From NCBI GenBank assembly GCA_017462125.1, contig JAFTRQ010000184.1, positions 1 through 24,620 of the forward strand: DNA of 24,620 nt. The letters are read 5' to 3'. Both the position numbers and the translations under genes were made by a program. This DNA is from Clostridia bacterium (GTDB taxonomy: Bacteria > Bacillota_A > Clostridia > Oscillospirales > CAG-272). The notes beneath the pieces are model-generated. The model saw only the letters and a program-made list of their open reading frames with translations, was not told where the DNA came from and made no database searches. Shown piece after piece: positions 13,277 through 21,391 of this stretch. Position 1 is the first letter of the stretch. Each line of letters begins with the position of its first letter.

Positions 13277-14932
13277 TTATTTCTTAGGGAAGCTGTCCTT
13301 CAGACCGACAACACGGTTGAAGGTGTTTTCATTCTTTGTATCCTTGCAGAAGTAACCAACGCGGACGAATTGGAACTTGTCACCGGGGCGCGCGTCGGCA
13401 AGACAGGGCTCTACCATAGCACCCTCAAGCTTTGTGAGAGATTCATCATTGAGGAAATCAAGGTAGGTTTTGCCCTCGGGAACGTCTGCGGTATTCTCGA
13501 TATTAAAGAGACGGTCGTAGAGCATCAGCGTTGCGGGCTGTGCGTACTTGGCAGAGAGCCAATGGATCGTGCCCTTGATCTTTCTTCCGTCTGCGGGCAT
13601 GCCGTTGCCGGTCTCAAGGTCGGCTGTTGCGTGGATGCACTTGATGCTGCCGTCCTCGTTCTTTTCAATTCCGGCATACTTGATGATATAACCGCCCATC
13701 AAACGAACCTCGCCGTCGGGCTTGAGGCGGAAGAACTTAGGAGGCGGAACCTCAGCGAAATCGTCTGCGTCGATGTAGACCTCGCGGGTCATAGGTACCT
13801 CACGGGTGCCAAGCTCAGGCTTCTGAGGATGATTGGAGACGGTGATCATTTCTTCCTTGTCCTCGGGATAGTTGTCGATAACTACCTTAATGGGACAAGC
13901 GATTCCGATGCGGCGGAGAGCGTTTTCGTTCAGGTCATCACGAACGCAAGCCTCAAGCTGACGAACGTCAACCGTGTGGTCGGTGTTGGTAACACCTGCC
14001 TCACGAACGAAGGTGAAGAGTGCGTTAGGTGTATAACCGCGACGGCGCAGACCGCAAAGGGTAGGCAGACGGGGATCGTCCCAGCCGTCAACGTGACCTT
14101 CCTCAACAAGCTGACGGAGATAGCGCTTGGACATCACGGTGTAGGTGATGTTCATACGGCCGAACTCCCACTGATGGGGCTTCTGCTCGAAACCGATCTT
14201 TTCAACCACCCAATCGTAGAGAGGACGGTGATTTCTGAATTCGCTGGAGCAGAGGGAGTGCGTGATGCCCTCAAGAGCATCCTGAATGGGGTGCGCGAAG
14301 TCGTACATAGGATAAACGCACCATTCGTCACCCTGACGGTGATGGTGAATATGCTTGATTCTGTAGATAACGGGGTCACGGAGATAAGGGTTGTCGTTTG
14401 AGGGGTCGATTTTCGCGCGGAGAGTGCGCGCTCCGTCCTCGAATTCACCGTTCTTCATTCTCTCGAAGAGCTCGAGATTTTCTTCAACGGTTCTGTTTCT
14501 GTAGGGAGACTCCTTGGAAGCAACAGCTCTGTCGGTGCCCTTGTAGTCGGCAAGATCGTCCTTGGAGAGGTCGCAGACGTAAGCGTCGCCCTGCTTAATG
14601 AGCTGAACCGCAAATTCGTAGCACTTGCCAAAATAGTCGGAGCCGTAGAATACGCCGCCTGTAGGAGTAGCGCCAAGCCACTCAAGGTCCTCGCGGATCG
14701 AACGGACGAACTCGTCACTTTCCTTGGCGGGGTTGGTGTCATCATAGCGGAGGTTAAAGAGACCGTTGTACTTATTTGCAACGTCCGTGTTGATGCAGAT
14801 CGCCTTTACCGAACCGATATGAAGATAACCGTTAGGCTCGGGAGGAAAACGGGTGTGGATCTTCAGTCCCGGATTTGTCGTAAGATCTGCGTCTATAATT
14901 TCGTGTATAAAATTGCTGTTTGTGTTTTCCAT
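13277..14932 (-). CDS. glnS: Glutamine--tRNA ligase
   Basis: 551 residues, matching bacterial GlnRS (about 550). Class I signatures: FPPEPNGYLHIGS (29-41, the HIGH motif) and VMSKR (266-270, the KMSKS motif), with GlnRS-specific RYDDTNPAKE at 62-71 and the tRNA-acceptor segment IKHIHHHRQGDEWCVYPMYDFAHPIQDA. The C-terminal half (about 340-551) is the two-barrel anticodon-binding region. It charges tRNA-Gln directly. Many Firmicutes lack GlnRS and instead make Gln-tRNA by GatCAB transamidation, so this gene is informative about the lineage. It starts 14 bases after gltX behind AGAGGT, so the two form one leftward unit. Confidence 0.97.
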   Translation of the reverse strand: MENTNSNFIHEIIDADLTTNPGLKIHTRFPPEPNGYLHIGSVKAICINTDVANKYNGLFNLRYDDTNPAKESDEFVRSIREDLEWLGATPTGGVFYGSDYFGKCYEFAVQLIKQGDAYVCDLSKDDLADYKGTDRAVASKESPYRNRTVEENLELFERMKNGEFEDGARTLRAKIDPSNDNPYLRDPVIYRIKHIHHHRQGDEWCVYPMYDFAHPIQDALEGITHSLCSSEFRNHRPLYDWVVEKIGFEQKPHQWEFGRMNITYTVMSKRYLRQLVEEGHVDGWDDPRLPTLCGLRRRGYTPNALFTFVREAGVTNTDHTVDVRQLEACVRDDLNENALRRIGIACPIKVVIDNYPEDKEEMITVSNHPQKPELGTREVPMTREVYIDADDFAEVPPPKFFRLKPDGEVRLMGGYIIKYAGIEKNEDGSIKCIHATADLETGNGMPADGRKIKGTIHWLSAKYAQPATLMLYDRLFNIENTADVPEGKTYLDFLNDESLTKLEGAMVEPCLADARPGDKFQFVRVGYFCKDTKNENTFNRVVGLKDSFPKK

Positions 14933-14946
14933 TGATATACCTCTTA

Positions 14947-16635
14947 TTATCTGAGCGATTCTATCATTTTATTGATTCTTGCGACCGTCTTTTCCTTACC
15001 GATGATCTGCATTACGGTGTAGAGGTCGGGAGCGTTCTGCTTGCCTGTTACCGCAACTCTGATGAACATACTGATGTCGGCAACGCTGCCCTTGAACGCA
15101 GCAGGATCTGCCTTGTATGCCTTCATATCCGATGCGAATCCAAGAGAATCCGCGATTGCCTTGACCTTATCGAACCAAGTGTTCATGTCGTCGGCATAAT
15201 CATAGGTCTCGCAGAACTTTTCAAGTGTTGCGATGATATCCGCCTTGTCGAAATTCTCGGGATAGCCTTCTTCAACCGTGAAGAATTCGTCATAGAAGAA
15301 TCCCATATAAGGCTTTGCGTCTGCCCAAGTAGCAAGGTCCTTACGGGGCTTCTTGCCGCCACGGCCGATCGCAAATATCTTCTCGGCAAATTCTTTGTCT
15401 CTCGCCAGACAAGCTCCGAACTCGGGATCAAACTGAAGTGCCCAATCGGTAATCTTTTCGGTTACCTGCTCGGCGGTCATACGGGAGATGATATTCTTGG
15501 AAACGTCGTTCAGCTTGCCGAAATCAAAGAGGCAGCCTGACGTCGACATCTTTTTGATGTTGAAGGGAAATTCGGTGTAGGGCTTGTCAGCGTTCTGCAT
15601 ATGCCACTCCTCGTAGTTGGAGTTGAGCAGAGTCATAATGTACTCGCAAACCGCCTCGGGACAGTAACCCATACGGGTATAGTCATCCATATTCGCGCCC
15701 ATATCGCGCTTGGAGAGCTTCTTCTTGTTGCCTTCCTCGTCAAGTCTCATGATCTGCGCGATGTGCAGATACTTGGGAAGCTTGAAGCCGAGAGCAGAGA
15801 AGAGCTGAATGTGCTTCGCCAAGCTGGGGAGCCACTCCTCGCCGCGGATAACGTGAGTAGTGCCCATCAGATGGTCGTCCACCGCGTGAGCGAAGTGATA
15901 GGTGGGGATTCCGTCAGATTTCAGAAGCACGAAGTCCTCGTCGTTTTCGGGAATCTCAAGATTGCCCTTTACAAGGTCGGTAAATTTGGTCTTCTTTTCG
16001 GGGTCGCCGTTGGCAAGGATACGAAGCACGAAGGGGTGTCCCTGTGCAAGATGCTCCTCAACCTCTTCCATAGTAAACTCACGGCCTGCAAGCATAGCGG
16101 CTTTCTTTGCCTCAGCCTCAGCCTGCCAGTCTGTGTTCTTGATTTCTTCCTTTTTATTTACCGCCTGAAGCTCGTCAAGCTCCTCCTCGGTGGTAAAGCA
16201 AGGGTAAGCTTTGCCCTCGCGAACCAATTGCTTTGCAAAGGTCTGATAAATAGGACCTCTCTGGCTCTGCTTATAGGGGCCGTAGATTCCCTTGTCGGCA
16301 ATGTTTTCGTTCTCGTCAAGTATTGCTCCCTCGTCGAAGTTGATTCCGTACTTTGCAAGGGTCTTGATAAGTCCCTCGGCAGCGCCCTCGACCTCTCTCT
16401 TTGCGTCGGTGTCCTCAATTCTGAGGTAAAATACACCACCCGACTGGTGAGCGAGTCTCTCGCCGACAGTAGAGGGGAAGAGACCTCCGAAGTGAACGAA
16501 GCCTGTGGGGCTGGGAGCGAATCTCGTTACCTTTGCACCCTCGGGAAGCTGACGCGCGGGGTATCTTGCCTCAATATCCGCGGGGGTGTCCTGAATGTGC
16601 GGGAAAAGCATTTCAGCTAAACGATTGTAGTCCAT
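14947..16635 (-). CDS. gltX: Glutamate--tRNA ligase, long form
   Basis: 562 residues, longer than the usual 470-490. Class I motifs are present: APSPTG (40-45) with HFGG (48-51) in place of the common HIGG/HVGG, LRIEDTDAKRE (71-81), HVIRGEEW (261-268) and KLSKR (306-310, KMSKS equivalent). A 37-residue N-terminal extension precedes the catalytic core, and the anticodon-binding domain is helical (about 380-562). This long form is one I associate with Clostridia. Since glnS follows directly, the enzyme is probably discriminating (charging only tRNA-Glu), but residues deciding this were not checked. The ATG has GAAAGGA at 9 nt. A GC-rich stem-loop lies upstream, and no clear promoter is seen in the 125-base gap after the MBL gene. 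Confidence 0.96.
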   Translation of the reverse strand: MDYNRLAEMLFPHIQDTPADIEARYPARQLPEGAKVTRFAPSPTGFVHFGGLFPSTVGERLAHQSGGVFYLRIEDTDAKREVEGAAEGLIKTLAKYGINFDEGAILDENENIADKGIYGPYKQSQRGPIYQTFAKQLVREGKAYPCFTTEEELDELQAVNKKEEIKNTDWQAEAEAKKAAMLAGREFTMEEVEEHLAQGHPFVLRILANGDPEKKTKFTDLVKGNLEIPENDEDFVLLKSDGIPTYHFAHAVDDHLMGTTHVIRGEEWLPSLAKHIQLFSALGFKLPKYLHIAQIMRLDEEGNKKKLSKRDMGANMDDYTRMGYCPEAVCEYIMTLLNSNYEEWHMQNADKPYTEFPFNIKKMSTSGCLFDFGKLNDVSKNIISRMTAEQVTEKITDWALQFDPEFGACLARDKEFAEKIFAIGRGGKKPRKDLATWADAKPYMGFFYDEFFTVEEGYPENFDKADIIATLEKFCETYDYADDMNTWFDKVKAIADSLGFASDMKAYKADPAAFKGSVADISMFIRVAVTGKQNAPDLYTVMQIIGKEKTVARINKMIESLR

Positions 16636-16656
16636 TTTTTATGTCCTTTCTTTTTT

Positions 16657-16692
16657 GTGGGGCTTTGCCCCACACTCCGCCAAAGTCTTTCC
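16657..16692. repeat. GC-rich stem-loop upstream of gltX (possible repeat, copy D)
   Basis: GTGGGGC/GCCCCAC (16657-16673) around TTT, followed by ACTCCGCC and AAAGTCTTTCC. The order hairpin, then a C-rich block, then an AAAG-CTTTCC box resembles copies C (read leftward) and E, though similarity is weak at base level. Further on, AAAGCGCTTT is palindromic inside a CCG...CGG frame near 16708-16726. The U-tract is on the wrong side for a leftward terminator. Confidence 0.45.
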
Positions 16693-16760
16693 TTCAAGAA
16701 ATCTTCCGAAAAAGCGCTTTGCGGTTTATATAGTAATATTATTTTCCGAATTTTGTGAGA

Positions 16761-17387
16761 TCACATATACATGATCGCGTTCAAGGCATCGCCAAGCTTT
16801 GCGGAATCACCGTGACCGGGGTAAATCAGGAGATCGTGATCAAGGTCTCGCAGGGAAGCAAGCGAGTTTGCCAATTGGCCTGCGTTGCCTCCGTGAAGGT
16901 CGTATCTTCCGTATCCTTGCGCAAAAAGCGTATCTCCCGTGATCAAAAAGCCATCACCAAGCAGGCAGATCGCGCCCTTTGAATGACCGGGCGTGGATAT
17001 TACCTTCAGTTTATCTTTTCCAAGCGTCAGCTCGTCACCGTGATCGAGACATCGCTCGGCGGGGCGCCACTTTTTATCAAAGCCAAAGAAGAACGAATAC
17101 GCGTTCTTTTCTCCGTCGGGGAGCATTTCATCGTCATCCTTGTGGATATACGCAGGAGCCCCCGTCATATCCCGTAGCTCGTCAAGCGAGATGATGTGGT
17201 CGAAATGCCCATGCGTGAGGATGATAAAGTCAAGCTTTGCGCCATGGCGATTTAACAGCTGTACGATTTCTCGTGCGTCGGCGCTGGGATCGACCACAGC
17301 CGCTCTTCGTTGACCGTCGACCTCGTCACCGATCAGAACGTAGCAATTTGAATTCCATGATCCGGGATACAGATTATAGATATCCAT
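16761..17387 (-). CDS. MBL-fold metallo-hydrolase (glyoxalase II-like)
   Basis: 208 residues from the ATG at 17387, which has AGAGG at about 7 nt. A GTG one codon upstream (17390) is the alternative start but sits too close to the ribosome binding site. The metallo-beta-lactamase fold is clear: the metal motif THGHFDH (His59, His61, Asp63, His64), PGHSKGA (His135), GDTLF (Asp152) and YPGHG (His192), enough for a binuclear metal site. Single-domain proteins of this size and pattern are widespread in Firmicutes (YqgX-like) and include hydroxyacylglutathione-hydrolase-like thioester hydrolases. The true substrate is unknown. There is no signal peptide. It has its own promoter and precedes gltX by 125 bases. 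Confidence 0.92.
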   Translation of the reverse strand: MDIYNLYPGSWNSNCYVLIGDEVDGQRRAAVVDPSADAREIVQLLNRHGAKLDFIILTHGHFDHIISLDELRDMTGAPAYIHKDDDEMLPDGEKNAYSFFFGFDKKWRPAERCLDHGDELTLGKDKLKVISTPGHSKGAICLLGDGFLITGDTLFAQGYGRYDLHGGNAGQLANSLASLRDLDHDLLIYPGHGDSAKLGDALNAIMYM

Positions 17388-17426
17388 CACTTTACCTCTT
17401 TCGATTTACATACAATTCCAACTTAC

Positions 17427-17455
17427 ATTATAGCACATAATTGCGGTTTTGTCTA
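17427..17455 (-). promoter_or_regulatory. SigA-type promoter for the MBL-fold hydrolase gene
   Basis: Read leftward: TAGACA (17450-17455), a 17-bp spacer and a perfect TATAAT (17427-17432). The predicted start is near 17420, about 33 nt before the ATG. Confidence 0.8.
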
Positions 17456-17535
17456 CATAATTATAAAAAATTTAAAATAGATTTTCTCAAAAAAGCGTTG
17501 AAAACACAATTGGAAGAGAGAATTCTCAACAAAAC

Positions 17536-17568
17536 AAAAAGCCAAGGCACTCTTTATGAGTGCCTTGG
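17536..17568 (-). terminator. Intrinsic terminator after the substrate-binding protein gene
   Basis: An 11-bp perfect stem CCAAGGCACTC/GAGTGCCTTGG (17542-17552 with 17558-17568), a 5-nt loop, then CTTTTTG in the leftward direction, 25 bases past the stop codon. Confidence 0.9.
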
Positions 17569-17593
17569 AAAAACTGATATTGCTATACTGTGA

Positions 17594-19681
17594 TCAATCG
17601 TCTTCTTCTTTAACCTCGGTGATGATCGGCTTGAAGAGATAAGCGTAGTTGGAGGATTCCTCCTTGAACTGCTCCCAAGGCATTTCTCTGAAGGATTCGC
17701 TTCCGAAATAAGACAGGGGATTTGCTCTGTACTCATCATACTTGGACTCAAGGAATGCAGTGCAGGTTGCGAGGTAGCCCTCGTAATCCTTAACAGAGAT
17801 CTTCTTGAGAGTATCTGCGCCGTAGTAGTTGCTGGAGGACTTCCAGAAGAGAGTCTTATTGTTGAGCTTAAGCGTATCGTTTACAACGTATGCGGTCTTG
17901 TTGAAGACAACGGGGATAACGGGCATATCCTCCATCAGGATCGCCTCGGCCTCGTGGAGCTTTGCGGAGCGGTTTTCAATAGTCTTTTCTACGAAAACCT
18001 CTTCCATTACAGCATTGTATTCCTCGGAGTTGTAGCCGGTGATGTGGGGGGTAAGCTCATAATGATCAGCTACGGACATATCCATACCCTGACCGGAGAA
18101 CTGCTTTGCAAAGGGAGCAAGAACCGAGAAGGGATCTACGGATACTGCAACCATGTCAAGAATAATAACTTCGAAGTCGCCGTTGCGGAAATCCTCTGCA
18201 TAGAGGTCGTCACAAATATCCGTAGGAACGGAGTCGGTGAGCTTATAGTAGTCGTTGTTTGCAACGGTACCGCGCTTGTTCAGCTCAACGTCAAAGCCGA
18301 GCTCGTTCCAAGCAGCTACAACTGCCTCAGCGATAAGAGTGTGAACCTCATCGTATGCGGGGTATGTAAGGCTGAAGGAATAATCGGAGGGATCGATGCC
18401 TGCTGTCTTAAGCAGAGCCTTTGCCTCGTCAATATTCTTAGTCAAATACTTGAAGTTTGCGGTGGAAGCATCGCGGAAGAGCGTATCGATCGAGTTGGTA
18501 TCGAACACACCTGTAGGAACCAAGCCTGTAGCTGCCTCTGCGAATACGAGAGCCTCTGCGATAGCGTCACGGTCGATCGCCATAGAGAGAGCCTGTCTTA
18601 CTTCCTTGATAGCGAAGAGCTTTTCTCCGTTGATCTCTGCGTTATGGTTGAAGTAGAGAACGTTGGTGGACAGAGAATCCTTAACGGTTGCAACGTCCTT
18701 AAAATCGTTACGAAGGCATACGGGAATATCACCGATGTAAAGGATGGTGCCGCCCTCGTAAGCTTCCTTGATATCCTCGTCGCTCATTGCGCAGTCAACG
18801 ACGATTCTGTAAGGAGTAACGGACTTATCAAGATTTTCGTCCTTTTCACTATTTCTGTAATAGTAAACGTTTCTTTCGAGAACGAAGTTATTGATCAGAC
18901 TTTCCTTAAAGTCATCGGGCTCGGTAGCTTCAATGTAGTAGGTCTTGTCACCGATCTTATGAGACACGTCGTAATGAGTATCGTCGTATCTCTGAGAGCC
19001 GTTTGCGGAGAAGCTGATACGAGCGAGCTTGAAGGGGCCGCTGCATACCATTGTACCGGGCTTCTTTGCCCAGTCTTCGCTCTTTTCAACGATGCTTTCG
19101 CGAAGAGGAGCAAGTGCCAAGCTTGTAAGGTTGAGAATGAACTGATCGTAGTCGATAGGCTTCTCAAACTGAATGGATACCAGCTTACCGTCGGCGGTCA
19201 GACCGATATCGTCCTTGGAAACCTCACCCTCGTTATAAGCACGGGCGTTCTTGATGTCGAAGAGCAGGGAAGCGGTCTCATAAGAATTCTTATAAGAAAG
19301 AACTCTCTTCCAAGCGTAAACAACGTCATCAGCGGTGACGGGAGTGTTATCGGACCAGTTGCTGTCATTCAGCTCTATGTACATAAAGTACTCGTCTGCG
19401 TTAGGATCTTCTTCAATGGTGTATCCCTTCGCGAGAGAGGGCTTTACTTTGCCGTTTTCATCGAGCACGAAAAGCGTGTCGAACAACAGGCTGACGACGG
19501 TTCTCGTAGCCTCGTTGATATAAGCGTGAGCGGGGTCGAGATCGTAGACGTTTTCCGTCAGATACATTGTGATTTGCTGACCCTTGTACTCAGACATGGA
19601 ATCGATCTTGCCTGCACAGCCGGAAAAGACTGCAACGAGGGAAGCGAGACAAAGGAATAAAGCGATAATGCGCTTTGTCAT
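17594..19681 (-). CDS. ABC transporter substrate-binding lipoprotein (SBP family 5, OppA/DppA-like)
   Basis: 695 residues from the ATG at 19681, chosen because GGAGGA sits 9-10 nt upstream and the protein then starts with a textbook lipoprotein signal (MTKRIIALFLCLASLVAVFSGC, lipid Cys22); an upstream in-frame start at 19765 would bury it and overlaps the promoter. Features of the family 5 peptide-binding fold: the LTENVYDLDPAHAYI start of domain I, YTIEEDPNADEYFMYI, SDNTPVTADDVVYAWKRVL (the usual G/SxPvTAeDVvyswer motif), and VRQALSMAIDRDAIAEAL in the mid-region. It is about 100-150 residues longer than typical OppA. Function: capture of oligopeptides or similar solutes outside the cell. No permease or ATPase gene lies within the window, so its transporter is encoded elsewhere. 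Confidence 0.93.
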   Translation of the reverse strand: MTKRIIALFLCLASLVAVFSGCAGKIDSMSEYKGQQITMYLTENVYDLDPAHAYINEATRTVVSLLFDTLFVLDENGKVKPSLAKGYTIEEDPNADEYFMYIELNDSNWSDNTPVTADDVVYAWKRVLSYKNSYETASLLFDIKNARAYNEGEVSKDDIGLTADGKLVSIQFEKPIDYDQFILNLTSLALAPLRESIVEKSEDWAKKPGTMVCSGPFKLARISFSANGSQRYDDTHYDVSHKIGDKTYYIEATEPDDFKESLINNFVLERNVYYYRNSEKDENLDKSVTPYRIVVDCAMSDEDIKEAYEGGTILYIGDIPVCLRNDFKDVATVKDSLSTNVLYFNHNAEINGEKLFAIKEVRQALSMAIDRDAIAEALVFAEAATGLVPTGVFDTNSIDTLFRDASTANFKYLTKNIDEAKALLKTAGIDPSDYSFSLTYPAYDEVHTLIAEAVVAAWNELGFDVELNKRGTVANNDYYKLTDSVPTDICDDLYAEDFRNGDFEVIILDMVAVSVDPFSVLAPFAKQFSGQGMDMSVADHYELTPHITGYNSEEYNAVMEEVFVEKTIENRSAKLHEAEAILMEDMPVIPVVFNKTAYVVNDTLKLNNKTLFWKSSSNYYGADTLKKISVKDYEGYLATCTAFLESKYDEYRANPLSYFGSESFREMPWEQFKEESSNYAYLFKPIITEVKEEDD

Positions 19682-19731
19682 AGTAGGGGTTCCTCCTCTT
19701 CTGTGTGAAAAATCGTAGACAAAACATCTTG

Positions 19732-19751
19732 CTGTTTCATACTGTTTCATA
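19732..19751. repeat. Perfect 10-bp tandem repeat at the SBP transcription start
   Basis: CTGTTTCATA is repeated exactly at 19732-19741 and 19742-19751. It sits directly downstream of the -10 box of the SBP promoter, over the expected transcription start. One helical turn between repeats would place two regulator molecules on the same DNA face. Confidence 0.6.
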
Positions 19752-19753
19752 AT

Positions 19754-19782
19754 ATTATAACACAAATTTCCGAATTAATCAA
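19754..19782 (-). promoter_or_regulatory. SigA-type promoter for the substrate-binding protein gene
   Basis: Read leftward: TTGATT (19777-19782), a 17-bp spacer and a perfect TATAAT (19754-19759). The predicted start is near 19747, inside the 10-bp tandem repeat, with a leader of about 65 nt. Confidence 0.75.
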
Positions 19783-19815
19783 TAGAATAAATCAGTATAA
19801 ATAAATAATCGTGAT

Positions 19816-19849
19816 TTTGCACAGTTGGAGGGAATCCAATTTGTGCAAA
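19816..19849. repeat. Stem-loop in the SBP/spoIIP intergenic region
   Basis: TTTGCACA pairs with TGTGCAAA and TTGGA with TCCAA around a GGGAA loop, with a small G/TT internal loop. It lies upstream of the SBP -35 box and upstream of the candidate spoIIP promoter, so it would be a binding site or a chance structure rather than part of either mRNA. Confidence 0.35.
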
Positions 19850-19867
19850 TCTTACACCAAAATTGTT

Positions 19868-19896
19868 TTGTAATACTTTGACATAACCATTATAAA
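19868..19896 (+). promoter_or_regulatory. Candidate SigA-type promoter upstream of spoIIP
   Basis: TTGTAA (19868-19873), a 17-bp spacer and TATAAA (19891-19896), giving a leader of about 140 nt. spoIIP genes are usually driven by sporulation sigma factors, and I could not find a convincing SigE or SigF site here, so this call is tentative. Confidence 0.4.
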
Positions 19897-20045
19897 ATGA
19901 AATTTTGAATAAAGCAATCAATTTTCAATTTTAAATTGTAAATTTTAAATGAACCCACGGTATTTTTGAATATTCGGCATCGTGCAACAGTAAACTGTAG
20001 TGCATCGCCGTCAGGCGGGAGCATTGTATCACGGAGGTCGGTCGG

Positions 20046-21164
20046 ATGACGGAACGCAGAATTGCGGAGGCAGGTAACCTGTACGGAGGCGGGCGCGAGG
20101 TGGCGCTGCCAAGAAAGAGAGGACGGCTCGTGCCGCTTCTTGCGGTGGTCGCCGCAGTGCTTGCTTTGGCAATCGCGGTTGGAGTGCTGTCACAGGGTGG
20201 ATTTTGGGATGAGCTGTCGCAGGCTTGGATAAATTTTTCGGTATCCCGCGGATTTTTATTCTTTGATGAGGGAGGCAGTGCCCCAATAGCGGAGGAAACC
20301 GAGACCGAGAATGAAACGGGCAGCGAGAGTGGGAGTGAAGCTGTAACGGATGGTAGCGTTAGCGAAACCGAGCAGGTCATGGAAGAGAATGTTGAAAAGC
20401 AACCCGATGATGAAAGTGAAGAGACCGCGTCTGAAGCGACCGTGACACTTGATCTTTCCGAGGCGGAGATGGGGGCAGGCTACGTGATCGACCTGACGGG
20501 CGGACAATATGACGTTGAGGCGATTCTGGCGGAAGGCTTTGTGGGAGGCAAGCCGTATTATTCAGAGCAACCCGAGATTCTGATTATCCATACGCATACC
20601 TCTGAGAGCTATTGGGATGCCGATCCGGACAACGAGGCACACAAGGTGTTGAGGGGTGTGGTTGCGGTTGGTGAGCTGATCGTATCGGAGCTGAACGTGC
20701 GCGGAGTTCCTGCTGTGCATTGCACCGTGATACACGACGGCGGTTCAAAGATCGATTCCTACTCGAAGGCGGCGGATACCTTGGAAACGATGCTGGAGAT
20801 CTATCCGAGCGTTCGGCTTGTCATCGATCTGCACCGCCTGACCGAGACCGACGGCAACGGACGGGAGATCAGAACGCAGTCCCCAATCATTGACGGTTGT
20901 GCACAGATCCGTGTAACGGTTGGCGCGGATGGAATATCACCGCGTGACAATATCGCGTTGGCGCTTAGCTTGCGAAGAGAGCTGAATCGGGAAGGCGCCC
21001 GAATATGTATGCCCGTGGTGCTGAGCGACAGCACCTTGAACGGTCATTTGAGTACTTATTATTTGAAGATCGATGTTGGAAGCAGGGGCAACACCACACA
21101 GCAAGCGCTTTTGGCGGGTGAGTATCTCGCAAAGACTTTGGCTGAGCTTATGAAAACGAAATGA
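20046..21164 (+). CDS. spoIIP: Stage II sporulation protein P (SpoIIP) homologue
   Basis: 372 residues; ATG after GGAGGT. Residues 29-49 form a transmembrane helix, and 78-130 are an acidic Glu/Ser/Thr-rich linker. The amidase domain spans about 150-372: ILIIHTHTSESYW (178-190, His182 and His184), the second metal-ligand motif in VIDLHR (His263), and STYYLKIDVGSRGNT (336-350). SpoIIP cuts stem peptides and glycan cross-links of septal peptidoglycan during engulfment, with SpoIID and SpoIIM. Compared with the family pattern as I recall it, three signature spots differ: DLHRDA is DLHRLT, the NQ motif before the last strand is NG (331-333 region), and the Glu of LIEVG is Asp343 in KIDVG. No SpoIID gene is adjacent. 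The protein may be a weakened or specialised paralogue. Confidence 0.85.
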   Translation: MTERRIAEAGNLYGGGREVALPRKRGRLVPLLAVVAAVLALAIAVGVLSQGGFWDELSQAWINFSVSRGFLFFDEGGSAPIAEETETENETGSESGSEAVTDGSVSETEQVMEENVEKQPDDESEETASEATVTLDLSEAEMGAGYVIDLTGGQYDVEAILAEGFVGGKPYYSEQPEILIIHTHTSESYWDADPDNEAHKVLRGVVAVGELIVSELNVRGVPAVHCTVIHDGGSKIDSYSKAADTLETMLEIYPSVRLVIDLHRLTETDGNGREIRTQSPIIDGCAQIRVTVGADGISPRDNIALALSLRRELNREGARICMPVVLSDSTLNGHLSTYYLKIDVGSRGNTTQQALLAGEYLAKTLAELMKTK

Positions 21165-21167
21165 AGA

Positions 21168-21206
21168 AACAGCCTCTCCATCCTTATTGGAGGGAGAGGC
21201 TGTTTT
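21168..21206 (+). terminator. Intrinsic terminator after spoIIP
   Basis: A 12-bp stem AACAGCCTCTCC/GGAGAGGCTGTT (21168-21179 with 21193-21204), then TTTT overlapping the arm end (21203-21206), starting a few bases past the stop codon. Confidence 0.8.
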
Positions 21207-21391
21207 AGCGTGTCGAGAAAATCTCGACACGCTGGCAGAGGTCGAAAAAGGTATATATCGCAATTTTTGAATTGCTCTTGCTCTTTTCCTTCTTGCGGTG
21301 TAACAGCTTTTTCGACAGTATGAAACGGGCTTTCTTTCCAAAGGGAGAGAAAGCCCGTTATTTGATCTTGCGGATTACGGAATCCTGCAAG
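21207..21391. other. Non-coding cluster of stem-loops between spoIIP and the small membrane protein gene
   Basis: Five helices in 185 bases: 21207-21233 (12-bp perfect, AGCGTGTCGAGA arm, AAA loop); a long-range GTCGAAAAAG/CTTTTTCGAC (21241-21250 with 21307-21316) enclosing GCAATT/AATTGC (21260-21275); 21324-21359 (12-bp arm AACGGGCTTTCT); and 21367-21391 (CTTGC-GGATT/AATCC-GCAAG with one bulge). Long leftward open frames across it have no family features and read through the structures, so I treat them as spurious. The 21324-21359 hairpin could end the leftward membrane-protein transcript (short T-run). The rest may be a structured RNA or a repeat. Confidence 0.55.

Noticed and set aside
13160..14401. 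413-codon open frame on the + strand, antisense to glnS
   Set aside because: It crosses the copy C palindrome and lacks any recognised domain; glnS is certain on the other strand.
17954..19660. 568-codon open frame on the + strand, antisense to the substrate-binding protein gene
   Set aside because: Cys/Val-rich translation without domains; it is the shadow of a well-supported lipoprotein gene.
19987..19998. Short palindrome ACAGT-AA-ACTGT upstream of spoIIP
   Set aside because: Only 5-bp arms; expected by chance and not placed at a promoter box.
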